Positions 23,310 to 36,297 of a DNA stretch of 64,000 nucleotides are shown piece by piece. Location: NCBI GenBank assembly GCA_028274465.1, contig CM051455.1, positions 122,919,462 through 122,983,461 on the forward strand. The letters are read 5' to 3'. Source of the stretch: Plantago ovata. Lineage: Eukaryota > Streptophyta > Magnoliopsida > Lamiales > Plantaginaceae. The position numbers were made by a program, and so were the translations under genes. Within the stretch, counting starts at the first letter, position 1. Each line of letters begins with the position of its first letter. The notes under the pieces are model-generated. The model saw only the letters and a program-made list of their open reading frames with translations, did no database searches and was not told where the DNA came from.

Positions 23310-23407
23310 AAGTATTGGTAGCTGAGTGGTAAGGGTGTTGGATTAGCAAGGTGTTGGGTAAGAGTGTCCCAGGTTCGTAACCTAGGAAACACAGAAGGTG
23401 GAGTAGG
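23310..23407 (+). mobile_element. tRNA-derived SINE head
   Basis: A box-A-like TAGCTGAGTGG at about 23319 and a box-B-like GGTTCGTAACC at 23372-23382 are spaced about 50 bp apart, as in RNA polymerase III promoters of tRNA-derived SINEs. The body is cut by the SIRE-like LTR starting at 23408, so no tail or TSD is visible. It could instead be a decayed tRNA, but the arms do not fold well. Confidence 0.5.
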
Positions 23408-24521
23408 TGTTGGTCCCTTTAAACAACAAGAAAAGACTAGAGGGGGGGTGAATAGTCTTTTCAAACTTTCGTGGTTTAAAAACTTTCTCAGCAAGGACTT
23501 ATTACTTTTCAGTAATGAGTTTGCTGATACTTAACTTTCTCAGCATGTACTAGTTACTTTTCAGTAACGAGTTTTTCTGGTACTTAAAAACAGAGTGCGG
23601 AAGTCTTTATACAATAAGTGCTTTTCAGTAAGTGCTAGTTTCAACAAGTGAGCAAAGTGACAGTGTACAGATAGATAAGCTTGCTGAAAACTAAATGCAG
23701 TAAACTAAATGACACAAACACTTTTTATAGTGGTATCAGAGAGTGGCGTAATCTCTCAACTAATCCACTTTGTCCTTTCTAGGACTGAATCCACTAAGAT
23801 AAGTTTGAGGTTCCTTACAACACCTATCTGGAGCGATTCTATAGAAACCAAAGCACACTTACTTCGTTTCCAACCTAACTAGAGAACGAAACCTTATTCT
23901 CCACCAAACTTGGGACTTATAATCAGCAACACTATGCTCGATTAAATTTCCCCTGAATTTCACGCATGAAAAAGGGTGTTTATCAGTTAGAGAGGTTTGG
24001 GATGAGATGACTTGAGTATAACTTATTTAGCTATAACAAGTGATCTAAGAAACAAAACTTTGAATACTTTGCAGTAAACAAGTTAAGTTGTTTCTGGTGT
24101 CAAGACTTGTTCTTGTTCGAAAGAAAGAACACTTAACTAATTTCTTAGCCGTGAGTATTCTACTTCTTCACAAGTAGCTTTTTTTTAAGCTTTAAGTCTT
24201 GGAACGGATCAATAGGCAGTAAAGAGTAAGAAAGATGAGTGTTTAAGCACAAGTGAGAGTTTGATCACGTTGTTGACACACTTCTACTCTTTGCCGGATG
24301 TCCTATACTTATAGTGAATCAAGGGAGCCGTTTGAATTTCAAATTCTAAGGCTTTGTTCCTTAAGATGTCACTATCTTGCTTTTGTACTTTCAGCAGCGT
24401 CCTTCATTTGTCTTCTAGTCTTCATGTTTTTCGCATGCTTACTTTTGCATTTAATGTTCATTTGAATGAAATTAAAATATGAACATTGGAGCGCAAATGC
24501 AAGTACTTTCAGCAAGAAGGT
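23408..24521 (-). mobile_element. SIRE-like LTR copy A, truncated
   Basis: Starts TGTTGGTCCC and follows the same sequence as the adjacent LTR B for 1.1 kb, then stops exactly where LTR B begins (AGCAAGAAGGT|TGTTGGTCCC). In LTR B the sequence continues past this point, so element B inserted into LTR A, with AAGGT as the probable TSD. The remainder of A is not in the window. Confidence 0.85.
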
Positions 24522-26087
24522 TGTTGGTCCCTTTAAACAACAATAAAAGACTAGGGGGGGGGGGGTGAATAGTCTTTTCAAACTTTCGTGGTTTAAAAAC
24601 TTTCTCAGCAAGGACTTAGTACTTTTCAGTAATGAGTTTGCTGATACTTAACTTTCTCATCAAATACTAGTTACTTTTCAGTGACGAGCTTTACTGATAC
24701 TTAAATTTAGAGAGCGGAAGTCTTTGTACAATAAGTGCTTTAACAGTAAGTGATAGTTTCAGCAAGTGAACAGAGTGACAGTGTACAGATAGATATGCTT
24801 TGCCTAAAACTAAATGCAGTAAGTAAATCACACAAACACTTTTATAGTGGTATCTGAGAGTGGCGTAATCTCTCAACTAATCCACTTTGTCCTTTCTAGG
24901 ACTGAATCCACTAAGATAAGTTTGAGGTTCCTTACAACACCTATCTAGAGCGATTCGTCAGAAACCAAAGCACACTTGCTTCGTTTCCAACCTAACTAGA
25001 GAACGAAACCTTGTTCTCCACAAAACTTGGGACTTATAATCAGCAACACTATGCTTGATTAAGTTCCCCCTGAATTTCACGCCTGAAAGGGTGATTTTCG
25101 GTTAGAGAGGTTTGGGATGAGATAACTTGATTATAACTTATTCAGCTACAACAAGTAATCTAAGAAACAAAACTTTGAATACTTTGCAGTAAACAAGTTT
25201 GATTGTTTCTGGTGTCAAGACTTGTTCTTGTTCGAAAGAAAGAACACTTCACTAATTTCTTAGCCGTGTATGTTCTACTTCTTCACAAGTAGCTTTTTCA
25301 AGCTATAAGTCTTGGAACGGATCAATGGCAGTGAAGAGTATAGAAGGATATGAGTGTTTAAGCACAAGTGAGAGTTTGATCACGTTGTTGACACACTTCA
25401 ACTCTTTGCCGGATGACCTCTATTTATAGTGAATCAAGGGAGCCATTTGAATTTCGAATTCTAAGGCTTTGTTCCTTAAGATGTCACTATCTTGCTTTTG
25501 TACTTCCAGCAGCGTCCTTTATTTGTCTTCTAGTCTTCATGTTCTTCGCGTGCTTACTTTGCATTTAATGTTCATTGGAATGAAATTCAAATATGAACGT
25601 TGGAGCGCAAATGCAAGTACTTTCAGCAAGGAGGTCACATATGTATTTCAGCAAGTGGTCAGTCTCAGTTTCAGCAAGCACAACCTACTTTGTCATTTAG
25701 ATTTTCACTTATGCAAGCTGTTGCTGAAGTTTCCACTTTCTGAGCAACATGTGCCTTTGTAGATACCATCTTCAGAAATCTTCTTTAGTCTTCAGTCTTC
25801 GAATTCTTCAAGTTTCTGAAAGGTTCTAATGCTTCAATAGTTTGTTTGTGTAAACAAAGTACATCATCAGCAAATGCTTCAATAGGTTGTTTTTCTTTTC
25901 AGAAATCAAGATACATCATAAGCGGTTAAAACACCTATCTAGCACCTACACTAAGTCTTCAGCAAACGTTCCTCTTTTACAATGTCCTTAAAATTCTAAA
26001 TTCCTATGGACCTTAAGAGTACTAGTTACTGGACTTTCCTTAATTTAGCATGGTTAATTGCTCATCAAAATTACAAGTTTCCTAACA
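24522..26087 (-). mobile_element. SIRE-like LTR copy B, complete 3' LTR (1,566 bp)
   Basis: TGTTGGTCCC on the plus strand to CCTAACA at 26081-26087. Read on the minus strand it starts TGTTAGGAAACTTG directly after a G-rich tract (26088-26104), so it is the 3' LTR of the element whose ORFs follow at 26350 and up. The TAGAGGGGGGGTGAATAG-type stretch near its end is widespread in plant SIRE-type repeats. Confidence 0.85.
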
Positions 26088-26349
26088 AATTTCCCCCTTT
26101 TTGATGTTAGCAATCCACGGCTAAATTAATTGTTACCCTTTTAGAGATTTCTGATATTGAATAAATCAGTTGATTAATGCAAGCATACTTGAATAATAAA
26201 ACAGTAAGCATAAGTAGATTGCATAATCAAAAACCAATAAGAGTCAAAAGCTTTATTGTTGATAGTTATCTTTCAGTAAGATTACAAGAAAGTTCAAAGA
26301 TAACTACACAAATCAGCAAACAAAACTAAACAAAGCTTTTACAAGGGAC
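26088..26349 (-). other. SIRE-like polypurine tract and 3' untranslated region
   Basis: On the minus strand AAAAAGGGGGAAATT (26089-26103) immediately precedes the LTR start, as expected for a PPT. The remaining 245 bp separate it from the stop codon at 26350 and have no ORF. A near-identical copy is at 30971-31270. Confidence 0.75.
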
Positions 26350-29300
26350 TTAAGCTATTCCAGCAGAGGATTTTCTCAAAATCTCCCTTACACTTTTCTC
26401 AGCAAGCGCAGAAAATTCAACACAGTCCTTTTCGTAATCTTCAAGTAGCTTACGGACTTCAAGCTGAATGATCCTTGCATTCTTGCAGGCGGTATAACGA
26501 TGGTTTTCACCATTCATTTCTTTGTAGTGCAATACCCACAAGTGCATGCCCCAATTGCTGGCATGGAGAAGTTGTGTATCTGAAATTCCCTTGTTACCAT
26601 GAATCTTCCTTAACCAGAGAAGATCTTCTTCTTGATCCTTGGCAGTGAGATAGAAATACTCATAAGGAATCAAACCAAATTTCTTCTTTGACTTCTTGGT
26701 TAGAGGGTCAGAATAGTAAGCAACATCAATTGGTTTGATTAAATCAGGCTCTTGCTTCATTAGCTTGCCAATAGATGTTCTTCTTACCAAGACTTCCTGA
26801 TTCAGCCATCTTGCAGCAATGTTTCTTGGGTAGGGAGGAGGATCCCTTTATTTTCTTTTCACTTTTAATTCAATCCAAGTGTACATTTGATTTAGTACAG
26901 CAGTTGGAAAGAAATCATTTACCAACACATCTTCCAGCTTTAAGATCCAGCAACCATGAACATTTCTGATCACATTTTGAGTTGTTTCCTCATTCCTGGT
27001 GTTTGTGTAATCAATGTCGGAGCCAATGGCAATGCTGGCTAGCCTCTTTTCTTCCTGTCTTTGCCTTCTTCTTCTTGACTTTGCATTTTCTTGATCTCTT
27101 GCTGAAGATCTTGAGTTAGAAGAGAAATGTTTTGAGTGGCCAGACGGAATTAGGGCTGTGATTGGTCTAGCTCTTATTGCTTGAGCTATTGTTTGATTGT
27201 CATCATCATCTTCATTCAGATCTTGATGACTCTCAGTATGACAGTATTCATGAGTTTCAGCAGATGTTCTTCTCCTTTTTGGATTTGTTGAATTTAACTC
27301 AGAATCTGTTTCAGCTCGTCTCTTAGAACTTTGCTCTCTTTCATCAAGAGGTTCTATTGTCAATGGCGCTTCAGCAGGGGTTCTCTTTCTTGAAGATTTT
27401 CTTTGTTTATCTTCCCCCTTAGACATGGATTGCATCATTGGGTGAATATGCAGAGAGAAAAATTCATTGCAATTTTTAGCAAGTTTACTTAGGCTGTTGT
27501 ACTTAACAATCATATCTTGCTGATCAGTAGTCATCTTGGACATTTCTTCTTTTATACTCACCAAGTTCTCCTCATGTCTGCGCTCATTGTCGACTTTTTC
27601 TTCAATGAAAGTCTGAGCCTTTTTCAATGCAGTCTTTGCTAGTTTGAGTGCTTGACTGAAATCTGCTTCATAGCTTTTATGATGTAGACTTATGTCTTTC
27701 TGAGCTATGGTAAGAGAAGTAGTGCGTTTCAGCACAGTAGCCAGTATTTTGCCTATGTCAAGCGGACTAACAACAAGCAGTGCATCGTCCTCTTCTTTGC
27801 AGGCTTTGTGGACTTCCATTAATGCCTTAATTCTTGGAGTAAAATCCTCCACACTAGGGAACGACACTAAAGAAGGAGTTACGGAATGAACTTTGAGCTC
27901 AGTAGCGAATTGATCATCATTGGTGAGAAAACGACATCTTATATCATCTCCTACATCATGTTCAACATCAAGAGGAGGAATTGTAATCACTGCGGGTTCA
28001 GCTTTCTTTGTTAGATCTTCTTCGTTCGCTGAGAGATCTTCTTCGTCATCAGATTCATCAAGGCCAGCAACCTTGGTTCCTAAATCTGTAGCTTCATTCA
28101 CTTTCGGTTGAGTGGTTGCTGAGGGAAACTCTTGAGACTCAACAACTGGAGTTTCACCAGTAGTAAGTGGTATCCGTATGCTTCACTCCTGAATATTGAG
28201 CAATTTCTAGATTCTGCGTATGCCTTGCATGAATCTGTAGACTGTTTTGAAGTGCTCTTTGATAATCTTCATCCATTTCTTCATCATCAAGGTTTGGTTC
28301 AGTGACCTTGGCATCGAGTAAAGATAATTCGGTATCAGAAAGCTTACTTTTGCCTAATTTCATTTCAGCACGCTTTCTGGCGTACTCTTCTTCAGTTTCA
28401 GCAACTTGTTCAGTTGCTTGAGTACTTGTCTCAGCAGGAGCAGGATTGGATTCTTGTTGCTGACTTGTTGTGTGATCAGCTTGCTGATTTTCAGTATTAT
28501 GACGTTCAGTCTCAACAACTGTCAGTTTAAGTCCACCAGCATCAGGACTAGGACCTTGATTATCATCATCATCATCCTTTTTGTCCTTAGAATCTTTTCC
28601 TTCATCATCACTTGGATCTTTGGGAATGTTCTCATCTTCTTCTTCTTCATCATCGTCCGTCAGTATGACCAACTCAAGATGTTTGTACATTGCTACACTT
28701 GTAAATTCCTCTTCTCCATTGATTTTGTGGGGATCAGCCACCACGGGTACAAAGGAACCCTTGAGCATCACAACTTGTTCAGATGGAGAGGCACTCTTGA
28801 ATTTGGCGTTCATATTCTCTCTGATTAGAGCAATCAGACTTGAGCTCATGAGCTGAGAATATGTCAACTCTTCTGAAAGTATAGAGTGCACAAACGTCTC
28901 GAGTTTCAGCAGAGAAAGTCTCTTTTTCTCGTTGGACAAATGAAGGTGAAGATCAAAAAAGTTCATCCTTCTGTATCTTTGCCAGTTGCTGACAGATTTA
29001 GGAACTTTGGTCAAGGTAGTTCTCTTGAAGTTTGAGGAAAGTTCCTTTGAACTTACTTTCAGATCTTCAGTGATGTGAACCACTTCAGTGGTCTCCTTTT
29101 GAGCCTGAAAAAGAATAAAATTAAGTTCAGAAAAATTTTGGAGAATAGTTTTAGAGTCAAAAGCTGGAACATGATTTACCTGCTGAGATTCAGCAAGCTC
29201 ATGTTGCACACTTTGTTGTGCTGGTACTATTTCCATTGCTTCAGGAGCTTGAGAAACATCCTTGAATTGTTCATCGTGAAATAATTTTAAGTTAGATACA

Positions 29301-30903
29301 AGCACTAAGTTTTCAAACTTAGTTGAATTACCAAAAAATTCATCTACCTGCTGAAAAGGAGTTGTGGATTCTGGTGCAGAAGTTTCAGCAATCTTCTGAC
29401 CTGTATCTTGAGAAGTTTGTACAGAAATAATTATATCATCAAAGAATGAGTTTCAGATAGTGAAGTTTTGCTTATGGTTGAGTTAACTACCTGCTGAAGA
29501 AGGGCAAGTGGTGACTCAGTCCTTTCAGCAATGACAGCTTCTTCATTATCTTGGACTCGTTCTTCAGCAGACTTCTTTGCTTGCACTATTTGAGAAGGCT
29601 GTGCAGATTCAGCAATCTCCCTTGTCTCTGAAATGACAAGTTGAGCAGAGGCATCTTGACCTTTGAGTTCACTGCTGGTCATGAAAACATCTACTGATTT
29701 GTTGGAGTTGTCATTAGAGGTGGTAACCGGACCGGGCTCGGGCCGGGCTGTTACAACCCGCAAAAGCCCGTAACATTTATTAAGCGGGCTGTGTCAGGCC
29801 AGTTCTTAATCGGTCCGGGCCGGGCTGTTCTTTTTCATAAATATCCTGGCCCCTAGCCCACCTATACATGTGCCGGTCCGGGCTGTTCCCGGGCCGGGCT
29901 GTTACAGCCCATCAAAAAAAAAATTCCCCCCTATTCTCTGTATCCTGTGCATGCTTAATACAAAAATGAAAAATTATAGAATATAATCAATCTTCTTGGA
30001 AATAATCAATTTTCGTATTAATTTGATAGATCATTTCCAACATGAGCATGATTTGCTTAATTAGTATGAGCAAGATTTGCTTAATTAGTACTCCTACTAC
30101 TATAATATAATATAGAAATAATCAATCTTATTTCTGGAAATACTCAATTCTCTTATTTAGTTTGCTCATTTCCCGCATCATGAAGAATATTTTCTTAATT
30201 ATTTTGAATTGTATTTATTTTAATATGTTAGACATAATTAGTGGACTAGAATGAAATCTGCATCCTAAAACCGACACATTCCTTATTATCTTCATTGTAA
30301 ATCCTAGATAAATTTATTTTCAAATGATTGATTAATCGATCCAAAAAAAAATCAATTATTTATAGTACTTCCAGGATTCTTAACACAAAATATGGAGGTG
30401 AAATTTTGCACAAATTACGCGGGCTAAACGTGACGGGCTGTTATGGGCCACGGGCTGTCACGTTCCCGGGCTGTTATGGGCCACGGGTTGTCACCCGGGT
30501 TTAAATGTTCACAGGCCGGGCTGTCACGGGCCACTGGGAGTATGGTCAATATAGCCCACATGCTTTAAGTGTACACGGGCTGTTCCGGGCTCATTTTAAA
30601 TGGGCCGGGCCGGGCTGTTAAATTTGGCAGGCTGTCCGGGCCGGGCTGTTCTGCGAACGGCCCAGATAACACCTCTAGTTGTCATCAATCTCCAATTCCA
30701 TTTGCTTGCTCAGTTCTGTCAGCACCAGCTGAACTTTGTCAATGGATGTTTTCGGTGAACTAGGTCCAGTATTCTCAGCATCATGAGATGCATAGTCGAA
30801 TAATGTCTCTTGTGGTGTTTCAGCAATTTCTGGGACTTGAACCATTGCAGTCTCAGCAAGTGGTTCTTCAGCAATCACAGTCTCAGTAACTGCGGTTTCA
30901 GCA
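26350..30903 (-). pseudogene. SIRE-like 3' ORF (acidic coiled-coil protein), copy 1
   Basis: Read on the minus strand, copy 1 contains a Ser/Glu/Gln-rich N part, a SNWQRYRRMNFFDLHLHLSN segment, an Asp/Glu/Lys tract (about 28650-28570), a coiled-coil (KLAKTALKKAQTFIEEKVDN), a basic nuclear-signal-like SRRRRQRQEEKR, and a conserved C-terminal domain (EYFYLTAKDQEEDLLWLRKI). Position before PPT and LTR fits the extra 3' ORF of SIRE-type copia elements; no transmembrane segment is visible. It is dead: a stop at 26848-26850 where copy 2 has GAA, an 11-nt deletion near 28150, a 1-nt indel near 29440, and a hAT insertion (29715-30677). Function unknown. Confidence 0.7.
29715..30677. mobile_element. 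Non-autonomous hAT element (963 bp), TSD GTTGTCAT
   Basis: TAGAGGTGGTAAC … ATAACACCTCTA with identical 8-bp GTTGTCAT at 29707-29714 and 30678-30685. No transposase. The ends are dense in GGGCCGGGCTGTT-type motifs (more than ten), the centre (29930-30400) is AT-rich. The same organisation as the hAT at 5454, but with a different terminal sequence and motif, so a separate family. Confidence 0.95.
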
Positions 30904-31270
30904 ACTAGTTACTGGACTTTCCTTAATTTAGCATGGTTAATTGCTCATTAAAATTACAAGTTTCCTAACAAATTTCCCCCTTTTTGATGTTAGCAATTCA
31001 TGGCTAAATTAATTGTTACCCTTGTAGAGGTTTATGATATTGAATAAATCAGTTGATTAATGCAAGCATACTTGAATAATAAAACAGTAAGCATAAGTAG
31101 ATTGCATAATCAAAAACCAATAAGAGTCAAAAGCTTTATTGTTGATAGTTATCTTTCAGTAAGTTTACAAGAAAGTTCAGAGATAACTACAAGAATCAGC
31201 AAACAAAAACAAACAAAGCTTTTACAAGGGACTTAAGCTATTCCAGCAGAAGATTTCCTCAAAATCTCCC
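30904..31270 (-). mobile_element. 67-bp SIRE-like LTR remnant, PPT and 3' UTR of copy 2
   Basis: 30904-30970 equals the first 67 bp of LTR B (minus strand), then the G-rich PPT (30971-30986) and UTR match 26088-26349. It is fused to the ORF of copy 1 at CAACTAGTTACTGG, sharing only ACT with both parents, so almost the whole LTR between two tandem copies was lost. Confidence 0.8.
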
Positions 31271-33402
31271 TTACACTCTTCTCAGCAAGCGAATAAAAAA
31301 TTCAACACAGTCCTTCTCGTAATCTTCAAGTAGCTTACGGACTTCCAGTTGAATGATCCTTGCATTCTTGCAGGCAGTATAATGATGGTTTTCAACATTC
31401 ATTTCTTTGTAGTGAAGTACCCACAAGTGCATGCCCCAATTGCTGGCATGGAGAAGTTGTGTATCTGAAATTCCCTTGTTAGCATGAATCTTTCTTAAAC
31501 AGAGAAGATCTTCTCCTTGATCCTTGGCAGTGAGATAAAAATACTCATAAGGAATCAAGTCATATTTCTTCTTTGACTTCCTGGTTAAAGGATAACTGTA
31601 GTAAGCAACATCAATCAGTTTGATTAAATCAGGCTCTTGCTTCATTAGCTTGCCGATAGAGGTTCTTCTTACTAAGACTTCCAGATTCAGCCATTTTGCA
31701 GCAATGTTTCTTGGGTAGGGAGGAGGATCCCTTTCTTTTCTTTGCACTTTTAATTCAATCCAAGTGTACATTTGATTTAGTACAGCAGTTGGAAAGAAAT
31801 CATTGACCAACAAATCTTCCAACTTTAAGACCCAACAACCATGTAGGTTTCTGATCACATTCTGAGTTGTTTGTTCATTGCTGGTCTTTGTTATGCCAGA
31901 ACCAATGGCAATGCTGGCTAGTCTCTTTTCTTCCTGTCTTTGCCTTCTTCTTCTTGACTTAGCATTTTCTTGATCTCTTGCTGAAGATCTTGAGTCAGAA
32001 GAGAAATGTTTGGAATGACCAGAAGGAGTTAGGGCTGTGATTGGTCTAGCTCTTAGTGCTTGAGCTATTGTTTGGTCATCATCATCATCATCATCTTCAT
32101 TCGGATCTTGATGACTCTCAGTATGACAGTATTCATGAGTTTCAGCAGATGTTCTTCTCCTTTTCGGATTTGCTGAATTTCTCTCATAATCTGTTTCAGC
32201 TCGTCTCTTTGAACTTTGCTCTCTCTCAGCAAGAGGTTCTCTTGGAGGTGGACTAGGCAGAATCAATGACGCTTCAGCAGGGGTTTTCTTTCTTGAAGAT
32301 TTTCTTTGTTTATCTTCCCCCTTAGACATGGATTGCATCATTGGGTGAATGTGCAGAGAGAAAAATTCATTGCAATTTTCAGCAAGTTTACTTAGGCTGT
32401 TGTATTTTAGAATTATGCCTTGCTGATCATTGGTTAGCTTAGACAGTTCTTCCTTAATACAAGCCAAGTTCTCCTCATGTCTGCGCTCATTGCCGATGTT
32501 TTCTTCAATGAAAGGCTGGGCCTTTTTCAATGCAGTTTTAGCCAGTTTGAGTGCTTGACTGACATCTTCTTCATAGCTTTTATGATGTAGACTTATGTCT
32601 TTCTGAGCTATTGTAAGAGAAGTAGTGCGTTTCAGCACAGTAGCCAGTATCTTTCCAATATCAAGCGGACTCTCAGAAAGCAGTGCATCGTCCTCTTCTT
32701 TGCAGGCTTTGTGAACAGCCATGAGTGCCTTAATTCTGGGAGTAAAATCCTCAACACTAGGGAACGGCACTAAAGAGGGAGTGAGTGAATGAACTTTGAG
32801 CTCAGTAGCGAATTGATCATCATTTATCAGCAAATGGCTCCTTTCAGCATCTCCTTCATCATGATCAAGAGATGTAGGAGGAATTGTAACCACTGTGGGT
32901 TCAACTTTCTTTGTCATTTCTTCTTCGTTTGTTGAAAAATTGAAGAGATCTTCTTCGTCATCAGATTCATCAAGGCTAGCATCCTTGGTTCCTAAATCTG
33001 TAGCTTCATTCACTTGTGGTTGAGTGGTTGCTGAGGGCAACGCTTTAGACTCAACAACTGGAGTTTCACCAGTAGTAAGTGGAAGGGAGGGGACTTCCGT
33101 GTTCTTCACTCCTGAAGATTGAGCAATGTCTAGATTCTGCGTATGCCTAGCATGAATCTGTAGACTGTTTTGAAGTGCTCTTTGATAATCTTCATCCATT
33201 TCTTCATCATCAAGGTTTGGTTCAGTGACCTTGGCATCGAGTAAAGTTAACTCGGCATCAGAAAGCTTATTTTTGCCTAACTTCATTTCAGCACGCTTTC
33301 TGGCGTACTCTTCTTTAGTTTCAGCAACTTGTTCAGTTGCTTGAGTACGTGTCTCAGCAGGAGCAGGAGTGGATTCTTGATGCTGACATGTAGTGTGGTC
33401 AG
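31271..33402 (-). pseudogene. SIRE-like 3' ORF copy 2, C-terminal part
   Basis: About 710 codons remain open on the minus strand, from the gypsy insertion site to the stop at 31271. Same domain order as copy 1: DAEL/LDAKVTEPNLDDEEMDED, acidic segments, coiled-coil KTALKKAQPFIEENIG, basic SRRRRQRQEEKR, and the C-terminal WGMHLWVLHYKEMN domain. The residue corresponding to the copy-1 stop is an intact Glu. The frame continues correctly at 42531 on the far side of the gypsy element. The last residues (FFIRLLRRV) differ from copy 1 through a small indel. Confidence 0.75.
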
Positions 33403-34694
33403 TGATGAACGGAGATTTGTCGGGTCTCGATTCAGCAAATAAAGTTGTTATTTAGCCCAAGGCAATCCACAACTACAACGAAAACCGTAGTGTAGCAGTA
33501 GAATGACTCGAGTGTCGTTCTCTCAGGACTATAACTAGCTTTATCTATTTAACTAGAGAATATAAAACAGCAGACGTAAAAGCAAAGGGTTTTTCTAACA
33601 GATAATGGAGATTGGTGATAGTATGATCCTTCAAAGCATAACGAGTCGATAATCATGCGTAAATTCCTCGGTCTTGCATGGAGATCTTTGATCAATCTAA
33701 TGTCCTGTTGCAATTATTAAGCACTACGAAGATAACGATTCTGACAAGTCAAGCACTATTGTCCTATTGTGTTCCGTAATTATTCAACACTACGAAGATA
33801 AACTCGCGAATAGGTCGACGAGGGTCCAATTGTGCATAATAATTAATACAACATACGAGAATTTAGGCTGAGCCTGATCAACGAAATAAAGCAATAACAC
33901 GGAGTATAATGCGCGATATAGCCATTAGCGTGATTATCTTCCCTTCGCTAAGAATTCACATACTACCACCAACGATAAGTTTAGCTACTCATAATAGGCA
34001 TGCAATCAACAGAAATCATAGAAGAAAACATGTTGAAAGATAAATAAAAATAAGTAGAATAAACTGTAAGATACAAAGTTACCGAAGGTTGTCAATCTCC
34101 GGAGAATTGCGATCCTACAAGCTCCAATCTGCTATGAAAAAGTGTCCCCTAAGCTACGAACCCCCAGAACAGGCTCTGGGAAGTCCCTACCTAAAACTAC
34201 AGAGAAAGGTGAGAAAGTAGGTCTGGAAAAGTATGAATTTCGGAGAAAATCTGAGCAACTATATATAGGCCTCGAAATACTGTGGGGCGGTTCGCCCCAC
34301 ACATCGGGCGGTTCGCCCGGTGTGGGGCGGTTCGCCCCGACGACTTTTTCGCGGAATTCCGCGTTTTCGACGCGTTTTTGGATTTCTTCCCCTTTTCGGA
34401 CTCGGTTTCTGTCTTCTAGTGGCCTTCTAACCTCCATATTCGACCCCTAGACTCCAAATCCTATCCGGAAACCTTCAGATACTCCAAATAGGCTTTTGGA
34501 ACACCAATTCCTTGTCAATTTCAATATAATTGCCCTGAAATCCTCGAATTTCAACCAAAACCTGTAAAATAAAATCTAAAGGGAAACGTGACACTATTCT
34601 AATAAAATGCACTAAAATATAGCTAAATTAACATAGAGGATAGCTAAAATAGGTGAAAAAGACTCGAATGAAAGTGTAAAATACATATTCATCA
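33403..34694 (-). repeat. 3' LTR of gypsy element 1 (1,292 bp)
   Basis: TGATGAACGG … TTCATCA on the plus strand. It is nearly identical to 41254-42525 but 20 bp longer, because it has three instead of two GC palindromes at 34284-34338. A TATA box (reverse complement of CTATATATAG) lies at 34259-34268, next to the palindromes. Confidence 0.93.
34284..34338 (-). promoter_or_regulatory. GC palindrome array upstream of LTR TATA box (3 units)
   Basis: Units GGGGCGGTTCGCCCC at 34284-34298 and 34324-34338 and CGGGCGGTTCGCCCG at 34305-34319, about 20 bp apart. In LTR orientation they sit just upstream of the TATA box. The matching LTR has two units (42134-42171). Regulatory role is inferred from position and recurrence. 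Confidence 0.6.
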
Positions 34695-36190
34695 AACGCC
34701 CCAAACCGAACCTTTGCTTGTCCTCAAACAACTAAGCCAGACTCTAATGCAAAAAACAATGCAAGACACAAAATGGAGTCTCATGCCAAATAAAATGAAC
34801 TAATCTACTGAATCTACCAAAAAACATATGAACAAAAACCATATAAATCAAAGCATGAATATAGGTTGAAGAATATCTCGATTGACTTATACACATCCAC
34901 ATAAGCACTTATGTCAAGACAAGATAGTCTCTCGTAACATTCTCTACCTGGACCTAGTCAGTGACGACATAATGAAGCATGCTAAGATACGAATGGTTGT
35001 CCCGTGCCTATGAAACTGAGGACTTACTGCTGTTCCACCATGTGAAGACTTTCCCTCAAAGAGGTCGAACCAGTACTGGCTCTCATCAAACGAAGGAGGG
35101 TTCCCTATAAAAGATAACACTCCCCTGTTCTACCCATCTCTAAAGTAAAGTCTTAAGCTATTCACCACTTCCTGAATGGCAGGACGATGGTGGTCTAGAA
35201 CAGATGACACTTAAGACAAAAAAGATAAAAAATAGAAAATTACAACACGATTACGAACATTACAAAAATTGAAAATAAGACTCAACACTTTGCTAAACTG
35301 CTATTTGGCTTTTCTTTTTTGGACCCTTCTTTGCTTTTTTGGGGCCTTTTCTTTTTTTCCTTTTTTTTTTCTTTCCGGATCCCTTTTTTCCTTTTTCTTT
35401 TTCTCTTTTTTTGGAATTTTCCTTTCTTTTTTTCGATTTTTTTCTAGCCAGCAGTAGCATAACAAAAAGAGAAACAAAATGACTCACACGACTTCCCCAA
35501 ACCTATTCAAAAGAATAGGTTGGAGTACAAAATTTACGGAAAAGGAAAAATGAACTCATGATACGGAAATGAAAAACGAAAACAAGTCTAACGATGGTGT
35601 AACCCCCTTCCCAAACCTATTCGGAAGAATAGGTTATAAACAAAGGATCACACAACCTCACACTACCTCCTTCCTAGGCATTTAGCAATCTCAAAGCATG
35701 GTGAAGACTTGTTGCCTCTTAGGTACATAATTACTCGGGAAATCAACCATAAGACCCTAACATGCATCATCCTATTATAAAGGCCTTCGTGAACCGCAGT
35801 AGAGAAAACACCACTAAGTGATGTCGAGACTACCAAGCTTAACTAAGTGCCATACATAAATGTGACAAGCCAAGCGAGAAAAACCTCAAACAAATTCATA
35901 GAGATGAAGCATACGATTAATGACATAGTTGGTTGATCTACCCAATAGAAAAGTTCAAAAAATTCGGCAATAAACTCCATATAAAACATGCAAGACTATC
36001 CTAGGGTGAATGTAGTGAATGCAGTGAATGCAACCTAAAAAACTAAGAAAGTGGTAAACGTGCAAATGCAAATGCAGACGAATAAAGCATGCGAGGTACT
36101 ATACTCATCCTACCAATACCAAGCTCCAAACTAACAACATCAGATTACTTAAATCCCATCCCCCCTCATGAAATTAACGCTAGTCCCTAG
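34695..36190 (-). other. Gypsy element 1, 3' non-coding region
   Basis: Matches 57300-58763 of element 2 in reverse. It includes a long pyrimidine-rich tract on the plus strand (purine on the element strand) at 35310-35450 and paired AACCTATTC/GAATAGGTT motifs at 35503-35635. No coding signal. Confidence 0.7.
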
Positions 36191-36297
36191 CAGTAAGAAA
36201 ATGAGGAAATAAGATGTGATACTAGATGTTACCCCATGGTTTGGCCTCGGTCGGCTGAGTATGCTGCTTGTGAGTTATTGGGCCTGCTCTGGGAGCT

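Noticed and set aside
26350-33402. Retroviral envelope gene
   Set aside because: Position is env-like but there is no signal peptide or transmembrane helix; I therefore call it an ORF of unknown function.
35269-35487. Phe-rich and Lys-rich ORFs
   Set aside because: Translations of a long pyrimidine/purine tract that is non-coding in both gypsy elements.
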